Shown here in pieces: positions 46,381 through 56,359 of a DNA stretch of 64,000 nucleotides (positions are counted from its first letter, which is position 1; every line of letters begins with the position of its first letter). The stretch lies in assembly GCF_016592435.1 (NCBI RefSeq), contig NZ_AP014545.1, forward strand, positions 1,426,001 through 1,490,000, in the 5' to 3' direction. This stretch comes from Amphritea japonica ATCC BAA-1530. Its GTDB lineage: Bacteria; Pseudomonadota; Gammaproteobacteria; Pseudomonadales; Balneatricaceae. Below the pieces are notes generated by a model. The model was not told the DNA's origin and did not search any database. It saw only the letters and a program-made list of their open reading frames with translations. Both the position numbers and the translations under genes were made by a program.

Positions 46381-48213
46381 ATGCTGCAATTTTTTGAACG
46401 TTTAACCAATCCCTATCCAGAACCTGAGCCGGGACAACCGCCTTCCGGTATTTATGCTTTTTGTCGTTACTATATGCGGGGAATGGAGTGGCCTCTTCTC
46501 CTAATGGCACTGCTTTCAGCGGTATTAGCTATGCTGGAAGTTGCTCTGTTTGGTTTCCTTGGGCAATTGGTGGATTGGCTCAGTACTAAGCAGCCTGAAA
46601 CTTTCTGGCAGGAGGAGGGGGATACACTTACATTGGTGGGGATCATTTTACTATTGGGACTGCCTGCCTTAGTTATGCTTCATTCGCTGGTTGTCCATCA
46701 GGTCCTTCTGGGTAACTTTCCCATGTCGATCCGCTGGCTGGCCCACCGTTATCTGTTACGACAAAGCCTTTCATTCTATCAGAATGACTTTGCTGGCCGG
46801 ATAGCGACTAAAGTGATGCAAACATCATTGGCTGTACGTGAGGCGGTGATGAAGTTGCTTGATGTACTGGTGTATATAGCGGTCTATTTTTTGTCGATGT
46901 TGGTACTGGTAGCGCAATCGGATATCAGGTTGATGTTGCCATTGCTGGGGTGGCTAACGGGCTATGTGCTGCTTATGTGGTATTTCGTTCCCCGGCTACG
47001 CGATATCTCAGCGGCTCAGGCGGATGCTCGATCATTAATGACCGGAAGAGTCGTTGATAGTTATACTAATATTTCCACCGTGAAACTGTTTTCTCACAGC
47101 CAGCGGGAATCTGATTATGCCCGCGAAAGTATGGATGGTTTTCTTCATACGGTGTATCGCCAGATGCGTTTAGCTACGGGCCTGAATGTGATGGTTCAAT
47201 GCCTGAACTATCTGCTTGTATTTATCATTACCGGTGTTTCAATCTATCTTTGGAGTTTTAGTCTGGTGAGTGTTGGCGCGATCGCTATTGCGATTAGCCT
47301 GGCGCTTCGTCTGAACGGTATGTCTCAGTGGGTGATGTGGGAAGTGAGTATGCTGTTTGAGAATATTGGCACAGTCAATGACGGCATGAATACACTTTCC
47401 CAGCCGCTTGAGGTGACCGATGGGGACGAAGCAAGACCGTTGGTTGTTAAGAGTGGCGCGATTCGGTTTGAAGATGTTTCGTTTCATTACGGCAAGACGG
47501 AAGGCGTAATGGAACATCTCAACCTGCATATAAAACCCGGTGAAAAGGTCGGGGTTGTGGGACGTTCGGGAGCGGGTAAGTCGACGCTGGTGAACCTGTT
47601 ACTGCGTTTCCATGATCTCGCGGATGGCCGCATTACAATTGATGAGCAAGATATCAGGCAGGTCCAGCAAGAGAGTTTACGTAGCCAGATTGGAATGGTG
47701 ACCCAGGATACTTCGCTGCTGCATCGTAGTGTGAGAGACAATATCCTTTATGGCCATCCGGACGCGTCAGAGGATGAGATGCTGGCCGCTGCCAGCAGAG
47801 CAGAGGCCCATGAATTTATACTCGGCCTGAGTGATCCGGAAGGAAGGACCGGTTATGACGCCCAGGTGGGAGAACGGGGTGTTAAGCTTTCCGGTGGACA
47901 GCGCCAGCGGATCGCTATTGCCCGGGTTATTCTAAAGGACGCACCGATTTTGATTCTGGATGAGGCTACATCGGCACTGGATTCAGAAGTTGAAGCCGAT
48001 ATTCAGCGGGGACTGTCTAATTTGATGCCCGGAAAAACCGTTATCGCTATTGCACACCGGCTCTCGACCATCGCGGCAATGGACCGACTAATTGTGATGG
48101 ATAAGGGGCAGATTGTAGAGCAAGGCTCTCACCATGAACTGATCAGACAGGGTGGGATCTATGCTCACCTTTGGGCACACCAATCGGGTGGTTTTATTGG
48201 AATGGATACTTAA
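46381..48213 (+). CDS. ABC exporter with fused permease and ATPase
   Basis: A 610-residue half-transporter: six membrane helices (about residues 35-320) then a nucleotide-binding domain (about 360-600). Walker A GRSGAGKSTLV, the LSGGQRQRIAIARV signature and Walker B LILDEATSALDSE are intact. It belongs to the MsbA/multidrug half-exporter type and should work as a dimer. I chose ATG 46381; a GTG at 46360 would add seven residues. The substrate is unknown. A fetB-like permease gene follows 58 bases downstream but is of a different transporter class. Confidence 0.92.
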   Translation: MLQFFERLTNPYPEPEPGQPPSGIYAFCRYYMRGMEWPLLLMALLSAVLAMLEVALFGFLGQLVDWLSTKQPETFWQEEGDTLTLVGIILLLGLPALVMLHSLVVHQVLLGNFPMSIRWLAHRYLLRQSLSFYQNDFAGRIATKVMQTSLAVREAVMKLLDVLVYIAVYFLSMLVLVAQSDIRLMLPLLGWLTGYVLLMWYFVPRLRDISAAQADARSLMTGRVVDSYTNISTVKLFSHSQRESDYARESMDGFLHTVYRQMRLATGLNVMVQCLNYLLVFIITGVSIYLWSFSLVSVGAIAIAISLALRLNGMSQWVMWEVSMLFENIGTVNDGMNTLSQPLEVTDGDEARPLVVKSGAIRFEDVSFHYGKTEGVMEHLNLHIKPGEKVGVVGRSGAGKSTLVNLLLRFHDLADGRITIDEQDIRQVQQESLRSQIGMVTQDTSLLHRSVRDNILYGHPDASEDEMLAAASRAEAHEFILGLSDPEGRTGYDAQVGERGVKLSGGQRQRIAIARVILKDAPILILDEATSALDSEVEADIQRGLSNLMPGKTVIAIAHRLSTIAAMDRLIVMDKGQIVEQGSHHELIRQGGIYAHLWAHQSGGFIGMDT

Positions 48214-48271
48214 ACCTGAATGACATACAACTCTGCTATGAATGGCTTTCGGAGAAAAGAGGAGTATTTGA

Positions 48272-49000
48272 ATGCACGTTATTTCATGGCTATCACTCGC
48301 CTGGTGCGTGGTTCCCGTGGTGTTGATTGCCATCGTCTATGCTCGCTGGTCTGGTAAAGCCTCTGAAGTGTTGCTATCTGCTGCCCGGATGACGCTACAG
48401 TTGATTGCAGTGGGTTACGTACTGGTAGCTCTGTTTGAAAATCCATCTCCCTGGATTACAGCTGTGGTGTTGGTAATGATGGTTTGTATTGCCAGTTGGA
48501 TTGCGCTTCGTCCGGTGGGACATCAACGCAGCTATTTTAAGCCAGCAATAATAGCACTGGCCAGTTCTGCCGGATTACATCTGTTCATCTCTCTGGTGTT
48601 AGTGATCGGTGTGGAATCCTGGTATGAGCCACGTATCGTTATTCCGTTGGCCGGTATGTATTTTGCCAACACAATGAATGCTATTAGTCTGGCAACTGAA
48701 CGTTACCAGGCAGAGCTTGAGGAAGGGAAATCGGAGCCTGAAGCCAGGCTTAAGGCCTTTCAGGCGTCGATGATTCCTCAGATTAACAGCCTGCTGGCCG
48801 TAGGCTTAGTCTCTTTGCCGGGAATGATGACTGGGCAGATACTATCCGGAGTATCGCCACTGGTTGCTGTGCGTTATCAGATCATGATTATGGCTATGGT
48901 GTTGGGTTCAGGTGGCTGTGGCGCAGCATTGATGCTTTGGCAGCTGGGGCGGGTTTATCAGGTAAAAAGTAACGATGGCGATAAAAGAGAGAGTCGTTGA
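48272..49000 (+). CDS. FetB-like (YbbM) ABC permease
   Basis: A 242-residue membrane protein of the UPF0014/FetB family, with about seven hydrophobic helices. The block NTMNAISLATERYQAELE and the QASMIPQINSLLAVGLVSLPG stretch (first part) are family-specific. E. coli FetB works with the ATPase FetA in iron export. No fetA-like stand-alone ATPase gene is adjacent, so the partner must be elsewhere or it uses another ATPase. The downstream EamA gene overlaps its stop by one base. Confidence 0.87.
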   Translation: MHVISWLSLAWCVVPVVLIAIVYARWSGKASEVLLSAARMTLQLIAVGYVLVALFENPSPWITAVVLVMMVCIASWIALRPVGHQRSYFKPAIIALASSAGLHLFISLVLVIGVESWYEPRIVIPLAGMYFANTMNAISLATERYQAELEEGKSEPEARLKAFQASMIPQINSLLAVGLVSLPGMMTGQILSGVSPLVAVRYQIMIMAMVLGSGGCGAALMLWQLGRVYQVKSNDGDKRESR

Positions 49001-49893
49001 TGAGTCAGCGTACAGTGTTATCTACGGTTTTGTTTACGGTCTTTGCTCTGCTGGCCTTTGCGGGTAACTCTGTCCTTTGTCGTCTGGCTCTGGGGGAGCA
49101 AAGTATTGATGCAGGTAGCTTTACCGTTATCCGTTTACTCTCAGGTATTGTGGTGTTATCGCTGCTGTGGCTTTTGCAGCAGTCGCATAAGGCGAAATGC
49201 TCTGATGGGCGGGGTAGTTGGCGGGCTGCTGTTATGTTGTTTATATATGCTCTGGCCTTTTCATATGCCTATCTCAGTCTGGATACCGGTACAGGTGCAT
49301 TGATCTTATTTGGCGCAGTGCAGATAACCATGATTCTGGTTAGTCTGTTTAAGGGAAACCGGCTACTGTGGATTGAATGGCTGGGGTTGCTTCTGGCGTT
49401 CAGTGGCTTTGTTTATTTATTAGCGCCGGTGATCAGCACCCCCGGATTGTGGGGTTCTATATTGATGACCGCGGCAGGTATCGCCTGGGGAGGGTATACC
49501 TTAATGGGGCGTGGGTCTGAAAACCCACTGTCTGATACTCATTTTAATTTTTTCAGAACCTTGCCCTTTGTTGCGGTTACACTGGTTTTAATTCTGCTTG
49601 CCGGCGATATTAACCTGACAACTAAGGGGGTTCTGTTGGCTATTTTGTCCGGGGCTTTAGCTTCGGGAGTTGGTTATGCCGTCTGGTATCAAGCCCTGGG
49701 TGGGTTATCTGCAATACAGGCTGCAGTGCTACAACTTCTGGTACCTGTAATTGCCGGGTTTGGCGGAGTAGTGTTTACCGATGAAGTTATCTCTATCCGG
49801 TTGATGATCGCTTCTTTATTAGTGCTGGGGGGGATATTGCTGGTGGTTACAGGTCGTTATTATCTGCTTCAGCGTCGAGTAAATCAGGTATGA
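49000..49893 (+). CDS. EamA/DMT-family transporter
   Basis: A 297-residue drug/metabolite transporter with about ten hydrophobic helices in two EamA repeats. It is typically a small-molecule exporter; no substrate can be read. ATG 49000 overlaps the fetB-like stop (TGATG), so translation is probably coupled. The C-terminus is short and basic (YLLQRRVNQV). Confidence 0.85.
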   Translation: MSQRTVLSTVLFTVFALLAFAGNSVLCRLALGEQSIDAGSFTVIRLLSGIVVLSLLWLLQQSHKAKCSDGRGSWRAAVMLFIYALAFSYAYLSLDTGTGALILFGAVQITMILVSLFKGNRLLWIEWLGLLLAFSGFVYLLAPVISTPGLWGSILMTAAGIAWGGYTLMGRGSENPLSDTHFNFFRTLPFVAVTLVLILLAGDINLTTKGVLLAILSGALASGVGYAVWYQALGGLSAIQAAVLQLLVPVIAGFGGVVFTDEVISIRLMIASLLVLGGILLVVTGRYYLLQRRVNQV

Positions 49894-49964
49894 TTATGTC
49901 TTTTTGCGTACTTATAATGCGAACTACGCGAGCGGGTACATTTTAGTTAAATTGGAATTTGATT

Positions 49965-50597
49965 ATGGATACACAGCTGTTTCTGACCTTTTTGATAGCG
50001 ATATCGTTACTGACCCTGACACCAGGAGTCGATACGATGGTGACTATTCGTAATAGTGCCCGGGGCGGCTGGAAAGATGGTTTTGCTACCAGCACTGGGA
50101 TCTGTAGCGGTTTGTTTCTTCATGCGGCTGTTTCAGCGTTGGGGATATCGGTTATCTTGCTGCAATCAGCTTATGCTTTTCAAATTCTGAAGCTGATCGG
50201 TGCGGGATACCTGGTCTGGCTGGGATTGAGCAGCTTGCGTGCATTATTCAAAGGACAAGGGATCTTCACCCTACCAGAGGCCAAAGAAAGTGGGTTTCTG
50301 CTTAAGCGCTCGTTTCGGGAAGGGTTTCTTTCGAATGCTCTGAACCCTAAAACGGCCTTGTTTTATATGGCCTTTTTACCTCAGTTTATCGATCCCACCG
50401 GTTCTGCTCTTATTCAATCGTTAGGGTTAGCAGCAGTTCATTTTTGCATCGCAATGTTGTGGCAATGTACGCTGGCGTTGGCGGTTAACCGGGCGCGCCA
50501 GTGGCTTCAGCGACCATTTGTCAGCCGAGGCATTAATGGGGTTTGTGGAGGAGTACTGGTTTATCTGGGTGCACGGCTGGCCCTGGCTGAAAACTAG
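49965..50597 (+). CDS. LysE/RhtB-family amino-acid exporter
   Basis: A 210-residue LysE-type exporter with about six hydrophobic helices. TPGVDTMVTIRNSARGGWKDG and NALNPKTALFYMAFLPQFI are family motifs. It should export an amino acid or homoserine lactone-like compound. ATG 49965 is chosen over TTG 49959. The nitronate monooxygenase gene starts 18 bases downstream, suggesting an operon. Confidence 0.87.
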   Translation: MDTQLFLTFLIAISLLTLTPGVDTMVTIRNSARGGWKDGFATSTGICSGLFLHAAVSALGISVILLQSAYAFQILKLIGAGYLVWLGLSSLRALFKGQGIFTLPEAKESGFLLKRSFREGFLSNALNPKTALFYMAFLPQFIDPTGSALIQSLGLAAVHFCIAMLWQCTLALAVNRARQWLQRPFVSRGINGVCGGVLVYLGARLALAEN

Positions 50598-50615
50598 AAG
50601 CAGAGGAGTAGGCAA

Positions 50616-51659
50616 GTGCAGATTGAAGAACTTTTTGGCATCAACTTGCCGTTGATTCAGGCGCCGATGGCGGGTGCTCAGGATGCCGCGTTGGCGATTG
50701 CGGTGTCTGAAGCGGGTGGGTTGGGGTCTTTACCTTGTGCCATGCTTACGCCGGATCAGCTCAGAGCAGAATTAGAGAACATTCGTGCGATTACAAATAA
50801 CCCTGTAAATCTTAATTTCTTTTCTCATACGATGCCTGCTTCTGATACACACCTGGAACAGCAATGGCGGGCATGTCTGCAGCCCTATTATCAGCAATAT
50901 GGTATTGATCCTGAGAAGATTACCTCAGGTGCAACTCGAATCCCCTTTGACTATAGGATGGCTGAGGTACTGGAGGAACATCGTCCGGCTGTAGTGAGTT
51001 TTCATTTCGGGTTGCCGAAATCTGATTTGCTTCAGCGTGTGCGCGACTGTGGTTGTAAAATCCTATCTAGCGCAACCACTGTCGCCGAAGCCCGTTGGCT
51101 GGAACAGCAGGGGGTGGATGGCATCATCGCCCAGGGGTTGGAAGCCGGCGGTCACCGGGGTTTTTTCCTGAACGCGGACCTGAATACTCAGTTAGGAACG
51201 ATGGCGCTGGTACCACAGATTATTGCTGCTACGGACCTGCCTGTTATCGCTGCGGGTGGGATTGCGGATAGAGCGGGGATAAAGGCTGCGCTGTCGATGG
51301 GTGCCGCTGGCGTGCAGTTAGGTACGGCATTCCTGTTGTGTGACGAGTCTCGTATCAGCAAAGTCCATCGTCAGGCATTACAAGATGTTGAAAGCCCGAC
51401 AGCACTGACAAATCTATTCTCAGGCGGGCCCGCCCGGGGAGTTGTAAACAGAGTGATGGCGGACTTAGGGGCGATGGCAGAGGCCCCGCCGCCATTCCCT
51501 TTGGCTACCAGTGCTATTGCTCCATTGCGGACAATCGCTGAACAGCAGGGCGTTGGCGATTTCTCTCCTCTCTGGAGCGGTCAAAATCGCACCGGTTGCC
51601 GATCAGTTTCAGCGGCTTCGTTGATAAGTAGCTTATTTGAAGGTCTGGAGCAGGGATAA
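50616..51659 (+). CDS. Nitronate monooxygenase (2-nitropropane dioxygenase family)
   Basis: A 347-residue FMN-dependent TIM-barrel protein. It carries the N-terminal LIQAPMAGAQDAALAIAVSEAGGLG region (first part), the central GLEAGGHRGFF motif and the phosphate-binding IAAGGIADRAGI and GAAGVQLGTAFLL motifs. Members oxidise toxic nitronates (propionate 3-nitronate) to semialdehydes. The start is GTG 50616 with AGAGGA upstream. It probably shares a transcript with the LysE gene. Confidence 0.9.
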   Translation: MQIEELFGINLPLIQAPMAGAQDAALAIAVSEAGGLGSLPCAMLTPDQLRAELENIRAITNNPVNLNFFSHTMPASDTHLEQQWRACLQPYYQQYGIDPEKITSGATRIPFDYRMAEVLEEHRPAVVSFHFGLPKSDLLQRVRDCGCKILSSATTVAEARWLEQQGVDGIIAQGLEAGGHRGFFLNADLNTQLGTMALVPQIIAATDLPVIAAGGIADRAGIKAALSMGAAGVQLGTAFLLCDESRISKVHRQALQDVESPTALTNLFSGGPARGVVNRVMADLGAMAEAPPPFPLATSAIAPLRTIAEQQGVGDFSPLWSGQNRTGCRSVSAASLISSLFEGLEQG

Positions 51660-51771
51660 ATTCTAAACAGGGGTTGATATATTGTGACTCACCCCCAGAT
51701 TAGAAATAATTCACTAATTTAGGCCTCTGTCAGCAGTGCTGTTAACGTCTTATCCTACTGAGGTCTGAACC

Positions 51772-52254
51772 ATGCAAATTGCTGACAATAAAATTGTCCT
51801 GATTCACTACACCCTGACTAATCTCGATGACGAAGTAATGGACTCATCTGACGGTGGCGAGCCACTGGCATACCTTCACGGTAAAGGAAATATCGTTCCA
51901 GGTCTGGAAAAAGAGTTGCTGGGTAAGCAAGCTGGGGACAAGGTTAATGTTGAGGTTTCTCCTGAAGAGGGCTACGGCGAGTTAAACGAAGAGCTAATAC
52001 AAGAAGTGGATCGTGCGGCGTTTGAAGGTGTTGAAGCCATTGAAGTAGGCATGCGCTTTATGGCACAGACCGCCTGGGGACAGCAGCCAGTCGTTGTCAC
52101 CGCAGTAACGGAAGAGAGTGTTATTGTTGATGGTAATCATCCACTGGCCGATCAGACTTTAAAGTTTGATGTTGAGGTGGTTGAAGTACGTGATGCTTCT
52201 GAAGAGGAACTGGAGCATGGTCATGCGCATGGTGCCGGTGGCCACCATCATTGA
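51772..52254 (+). CDS. slyD: FKBP-type peptidyl-prolyl isomerase SlyD
   Basis: A 160-residue SlyD-type isomerase. The FKBP core (YTLTNLDDEVMDSSDGGEPL, about residue 15 onward) has an IF-domain insertion (about 65-130), and the C-terminus is His-rich (HGHAHGAGGHHH) as in metal-binding SlyD. It is a cytoplasmic folding chaperone/isomerase with Ni handling in E. coli. A strong terminator follows 20 bases after the stop. Confidence 0.94.
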   Translation: MQIADNKIVLIHYTLTNLDDEVMDSSDGGEPLAYLHGKGNIVPGLEKELLGKQAGDKVNVEVSPEEGYGELNEELIQEVDRAAFEGVEAIEVGMRFMAQTAWGQQPVVVTAVTEESVIVDGNHPLADQTLKFDVEVVEVRDASEEELEHGHAHGAGGHHH

Positions 52255-52273
52255 TTAGTTGATTTTGTATAAT

Positions 52274-52299
52274 AAAAAAGGCGCTTAGCGCCTTTTTTT
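52274..52299 (+). terminator. Terminator of slyD
   Basis: GGCGC and GCGCC with a TTA loop form the core, flanked by A6 before and T7 after, so it may work in both directions. It lies 20 bases after slyD. Confidence 0.92.
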
Positions 52300-52379
52300 G
52301 TTTGTCCTGTGTACTAACATTTTTGATCTCGCTGCATATATACTTGAGCGATAGACCCAGTATCCTCCAGTGAGTGCCG

Positions 52380-53300
52380 ATGAGAGAGCCGATTGAATCC
52401 GCTATAACAGAAATATCCAAAGTACTATATGGCAAACAGGAACAGGTAAAACTGGCCCTGACCTGTATCTTCAGTCAGGGACACTTATTGATTGAAGACC
52501 TGCCGGGAATGGGTAAAACGACATTGGCCCATGCGTTAGCTAAAGTACTGGGATTAGATTATCAGCGTTTACAGTTTACCAGCGATATGCTGCCGGCAGA
52601 TATTTTAGGCGTCAGCATCTTTGAACCATCCAATAATTGTTTCCGGTTTCATCCAGGCCCTGTTTTTACGCAGTTGTTACTGGCCGATGAAGTCAATCGT
52701 ACAACCCCTAAAACTCAGTCAGCACTGCTTGAAGCGATGGAAGAGGCCAGGGTTAGTATTGATGGACAGACATATCCGTTACCTCAGCCTTTTTTTGTTA
52801 TCGCGACACAGAACCCGGTGACACAGCAGGGAACGTTTCCGCTCCCGGAATCTCAGCTAGATCGCTTTCTGATGCGGATCGAATTAGGTTATCCAGACGT
52901 TCTGGCTGAACGGGAATTGTTGAAAGGTGGCGACCCCCGTGACCGACTCAGAGAGCTTTCTCCTATTATCTCCGATCTGGAGCTAAAGCGAATTACTGCT
53001 GACTGTGCTGCCGTTAAAGTATCGGACAGTATTCTTGATTATCTTCAACGTCTTATCGCCCATAGCCGTCAGGCGCCTGAATTCAGTTTTGGTATATCCC
53101 CGCGTGGTGCGTTGGCGCTACTCAGTGCCAGTCGCAGTTGGGCTTATATCGAAGGCCGGGATTATGTGATTCCGGAAGACTTACAACAGCTTCTGGGGCC
53201 GATTACCGGGCACCGGTTGCGAGCGGCGGAGGATATTGGTGGTTTTGGTGCGAACGCTTTGGTTCAACAGATGCTGAGTCAGGTGGATGTGGTAGCCTGA
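52380..53300 (+). CDS. MoxR-family AAA+ ATPase
   Basis: A 306-residue MoxR ATPase. Walker A GMGKTT places Lys46 in the nucleotide site; Walker B is LLADEVNR; sensor-1 is FFVIATQNP; the arginine-finger region QLDRFLMRI follows. MoxR proteins act as chaperones for metal-cofactor and cell-envelope complexes and commonly precede DUF58 and transglutaminase genes, as here. ATG 52380 is preferred over GTG 52374. The DUF58 gene starts nine bases after its stop. Confidence 0.93.
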   Translation: MREPIESAITEISKVLYGKQEQVKLALTCIFSQGHLLIEDLPGMGKTTLAHALAKVLGLDYQRLQFTSDMLPADILGVSIFEPSNNCFRFHPGPVFTQLLLADEVNRTTPKTQSALLEAMEEARVSIDGQTYPLPQPFFVIATQNPVTQQGTFPLPESQLDRFLMRIELGYPDVLAERELLKGGDPRDRLRELSPIISDLELKRITADCAAVKVSDSILDYLQRLIAHSRQAPEFSFGISPRGALALLSASRSWAYIEGRDYVIPEDLQQLLGPITGHRLRAAEDIGGFGANALVQQMLSQVDVVA

Positions 53301-53309
53301 GGGCCGTTT

Positions 53310-54338
53310 ATGATCAGAACTGATATACGAACGGGGCTGGGGGCTTTTCGGCAACGCTTGAGGCGAGGGTTCTTAGACTGGAGCCTGCGCCGTAGTCCTC
53401 GACTAAAGCAGCTTACGCTAAGTCAGCGACGTATCTACATTTTACCTTCACGGGCCGGTTTCGTGTTCCTGTTATTGTTGCTGGTTATGCTGTTACTGGC
53501 GATTAACTACCAGAATAATCTGATGTTTGCAGCGACTTTCCTGCTTGGGAGTGTATTTGTCGTGGCTATTTTACACACCTACGCAAATCTTTCAGGTATC
53601 CGTATTCAGTTTGCTCGTGCACACGCCTGCTTCACAGGAGAGCAGATCGCTTTTGATCTAGTCTTATCTGCTAACGGCACTCGTCAATATGAAAGTATTC
53701 AACTGCGTCTGGCTGAAGGAGCTGGTTGTGCTGTTGATCTGCTTGAACAGCGACAGGTAAGTATTAGCCTGTATCAACCGACTCATTATCGTGGTCCTCT
53801 GCGGGCGTCGCCGATGTTGATTGAAACCTTTTATCCACTGGGTCTTTTCCGAGCCTGGACCTGGTTGCAAGCAGACCTGCAGGCTTTGGTTTACCCGCGC
53901 CCCGTGGCAGGAGGGGCTTTGCCTGATCTCACTGGATCTGGATCAGGTGAACAGGCTCTGACGCGTTCTACCGAGCACTCAGGCGGTGAAGAGTTTGCGG
54001 GGTTAGAACAATATCAGCCCGGTATGTCGCTGAAGCGGGTTGCCTGGAAAAATTATGCCCGTGGTCAGGGAATGTATGCAAAACACTTTGTTGAGTTGGG
54101 TGATAACCAACGATGGTTAAGCTGGCAGTTCTGGCCTGAACTGGAGCGGGAAGCCCGCTTATCAAGGCTTACCTGGTGGGCTTTACAGTTACACCGACGG
54201 GGGGAAAAATATGGTTTGCTGTTGCCGGGTATAGAAATTTCTCCTGACAGAGGCGAGGTGCACCGGGTTCAGGTACTTGAAGCGCTGGCCTGTTTCGGTC
54301 TGGATACCGATATAGGTAGCACGGAGCAGCACCCGTGA
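53310..54338 (+). CDS. DUF58 family protein
   Basis: A 342-residue DUF58 protein with an N-terminal pair of hydrophobic helices (about residues 47-65 and 70-88). The typical DUF58 signature GEEFAGLEQYQPGMSLKRVAW (first part) is in the middle. It is a predicted partner of MoxR. Its stop overlaps the next gene's start (GTGA). The usual von Willebrand-like C-terminal part is short here. Confidence 0.87.
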   Translation: MIRTDIRTGLGAFRQRLRRGFLDWSLRRSPRLKQLTLSQRRIYILPSRAGFVFLLLLLVMLLLAINYQNNLMFAATFLLGSVFVVAILHTYANLSGIRIQFARAHACFTGEQIAFDLVLSANGTRQYESIQLRLAEGAGCAVDLLEQRQVSISLYQPTHYRGPLRASPMLIETFYPLGLFRAWTWLQADLQALVYPRPVAGGALPDLTGSGSGEQALTRSTEHSGGEEFAGLEQYQPGMSLKRVAWKNYARGQGMYAKHFVELGDNQRWLSWQFWPELEREARLSRLTWWALQLHRRGEKYGLLLPGIEISPDRGEVHRVQVLEALACFGLDTDIGSTEQHP

Positions 54339-56359
54339 AGCCTTTGTTTCAGCTGACGCGTAGCAGTATGGTTTGGTTGCTGATCAGCATTTTACTGGTG
54401 ACCATTCCGTTTGTTTCTGTGCTGCCGGGTTGGCTGTATCTGTTAGCTTTTCTGACGGTGGGGTGGCGGCTGATGGTACACAGCGGCCGCTGGAACTTCC
54501 CTCACTGGAGCGTCCGCTTTGGCTTATTATTAGCGGTGGTGGTTGGCCTATTGATTGAGTTGCGAAGCGGTTCTGTGATGGCAGTGACCGTGGGCTTGCT
54601 TGTGTCTGCTTTTCTGCTAAAACTGACAGAGATGTACCATCGGCGAGATGCTTTAGTGGTGTTATATGTAGCTTTCCTGTTGACCGCCTGTAGTTTTCTG
54701 TTTCATCAGTCGATTCCCATGGCGCTCTATGCATTGTTGTGTTTAATCGTGGTTACCGCTTGCCTGAACACTGTCTATCGCAGCCAGCAGAATAGCGATA
54801 TTTGGCGCCCTCTAAAGCATGCCTTCACACTCTACATGCAGGCGTTGCCGATAATGTTGGTGTTGTTTCTGATTTTTCCCAGAATAGGGCCTTTGTGGCA
54901 GGTAGATATGAATACCGGTCAGAGCTTTACGGGGTTGTCTGACTCAATGTCACCGGGGGATGTCAGCCAGCTTACCCGCTCAGCTGAGGTCGCTTTCAGG
55001 GCCCGCTTTGAGGGGCCATCACCCTCGGAAAATCAACGCTACTGGCGAGGGCTGACGTATGACCGCTTCGATGGTCGTCGCTGGACTCGTTCTGATCAAA
55101 AAATGACAACGCTTCCTGATCCAGAGATCTCTATCAGTGGGCAGGCGTATCGTTATCAGATCGTGATGGAGGCGACAGGTCAGCCCTGGCGCTATGGATT
55201 GGATATTCCGACGGATTATCCGGCTAACATTCGTCGTATCCCGGATCTGACTATAGTGGGCAATACACCGTTGATGCAAAGGGCGCAGTACCAATTGGTG
55301 TCTCAGTCTGGCCTGGTTCGTGAGCAATTGACGGGAGATCGTCACGCTCAGTATCTGCAACTGCCGCCGCAGAGTAATGAGCAGGCACGGCAACTGGCGT
55401 TGAAATGGAAAGCGGAGAGTGCAGGAACAAAAAACTATACCGACCGCTTGATGGCTTTCTTTGCCAGCGATTTTCGTTACACCCTTAAGCCCCCTAAGTT
55501 ATTGACTGCTGACCCTGTTGATCAGTTTTTGTTCCAGACCCGACGTGGTTTTTGCGGACACTTTTCCAGTGCTGCGGTGTTTATGCTGCGTGCTGCGGGT
55601 ATTCCTGCCAGAGTAGTGGGTGGATATCTTGGGGGGGAGTTGAATCCCCTGGATGATACATTCACTATCCGACAATATGAGGCTCATGCCTGGCTGGAGT
55701 ATTGGGATATACAAGATCTAAGTTGGCACAGACTTGATCCTACCTCTGTGGTGGCGCCTATGCGGCTAGAACAGTCGGCGGAGCAGTTATTCCGCTCGGA
55801 ACCCTCCTTTCTTGCTGACGCCCTGATGATGCGTAATGGTTTTTTGAGTGGCTCAGTGTTGAAGCAGCTAAGGCTTCGATATGAAGCGATGAACTACGGA
55901 TGGCATCGCTGGGTGCTTAATTTTCATCAGCAACAGTCAGGTGTACTGCAACAGTTGTTAGGTGATATTTCAGTGGTCAAAATTCTATTATTGATTCTGG
56001 TACCTGGCAGTCTAGTGCTACTGCTGGTGGCGGCAAGTTTGCTTTTGCGTCAGGGGCCTCGTAAAGATCCTTTATTAAAAGCCCTCGAACGACTGGATAA
56101 AAGATTAGAACCTGCCGGGTTAGAGCGTCTTCGTGGTGAGACCGTCACTCAGTTTGCAATGCGATTATCTAACTCTTTTCCACCCCTTGCGCATGAGTTC
56201 AGAGAGTTGGCACGTTGTTACGAGCTTATTTGTTATGCCGAAAGCATTGATCCGGATCTGGAGCAACGCTTTAACACGCTTATTCGCCTCTGTTGCAAAG
56301 TAACACTGAAACCGGTCAACAGGAATAGAGATAATATCGGAGTTGATGGCATTAGATGA
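54335..56359 (+). CDS. Transglutaminase-like membrane protein (TgpA type, DUF3488)
   Basis: A 674-residue protein with about six N-terminal hydrophobic helices (residues 10-190), an extracytoplasmic transglutaminase core (about 390-480), a late helix (about 550-575) and a C-terminal cytoplasmic part. The Cys of RRGFCGHFSSAAVFMLRAAGI, the His of YEAHAWLEYW and the Asp of HRLDPTS form the expected catalytic triad. P. aeruginosa TgpA is an essential member. GTG 54335 overlaps the DUF58 stop and ATG of the next gene overlaps its own stop, so the operon is translationally coupled. Confidence 0.9.
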   Translation: MKPLFQLTRSSMVWLLISILLVTIPFVSVLPGWLYLLAFLTVGWRLMVHSGRWNFPHWSVRFGLLLAVVVGLLIELRSGSVMAVTVGLLVSAFLLKLTEMYHRRDALVVLYVAFLLTACSFLFHQSIPMALYALLCLIVVTACLNTVYRSQQNSDIWRPLKHAFTLYMQALPIMLVLFLIFPRIGPLWQVDMNTGQSFTGLSDSMSPGDVSQLTRSAEVAFRARFEGPSPSENQRYWRGLTYDRFDGRRWTRSDQKMTTLPDPEISISGQAYRYQIVMEATGQPWRYGLDIPTDYPANIRRIPDLTIVGNTPLMQRAQYQLVSQSGLVREQLTGDRHAQYLQLPPQSNEQARQLALKWKAESAGTKNYTDRLMAFFASDFRYTLKPPKLLTADPVDQFLFQTRRGFCGHFSSAAVFMLRAAGIPARVVGGYLGGELNPLDDTFTIRQYEAHAWLEYWDIQDLSWHRLDPTSVVAPMRLEQSAEQLFRSEPSFLADALMMRNGFLSGSVLKQLRLRYEAMNYGWHRWVLNFHQQQSGVLQQLLGDISVVKILLLILVPGSLVLLLVAASLLLRQGPRKDPLLKALERLDKRLEPAGLERLRGETVTQFAMRLSNSFPPLAHEFRELARCYELICYAESIDPDLEQRFNTLIRLCCKVTLKPVNRNRDNIGVDGIR

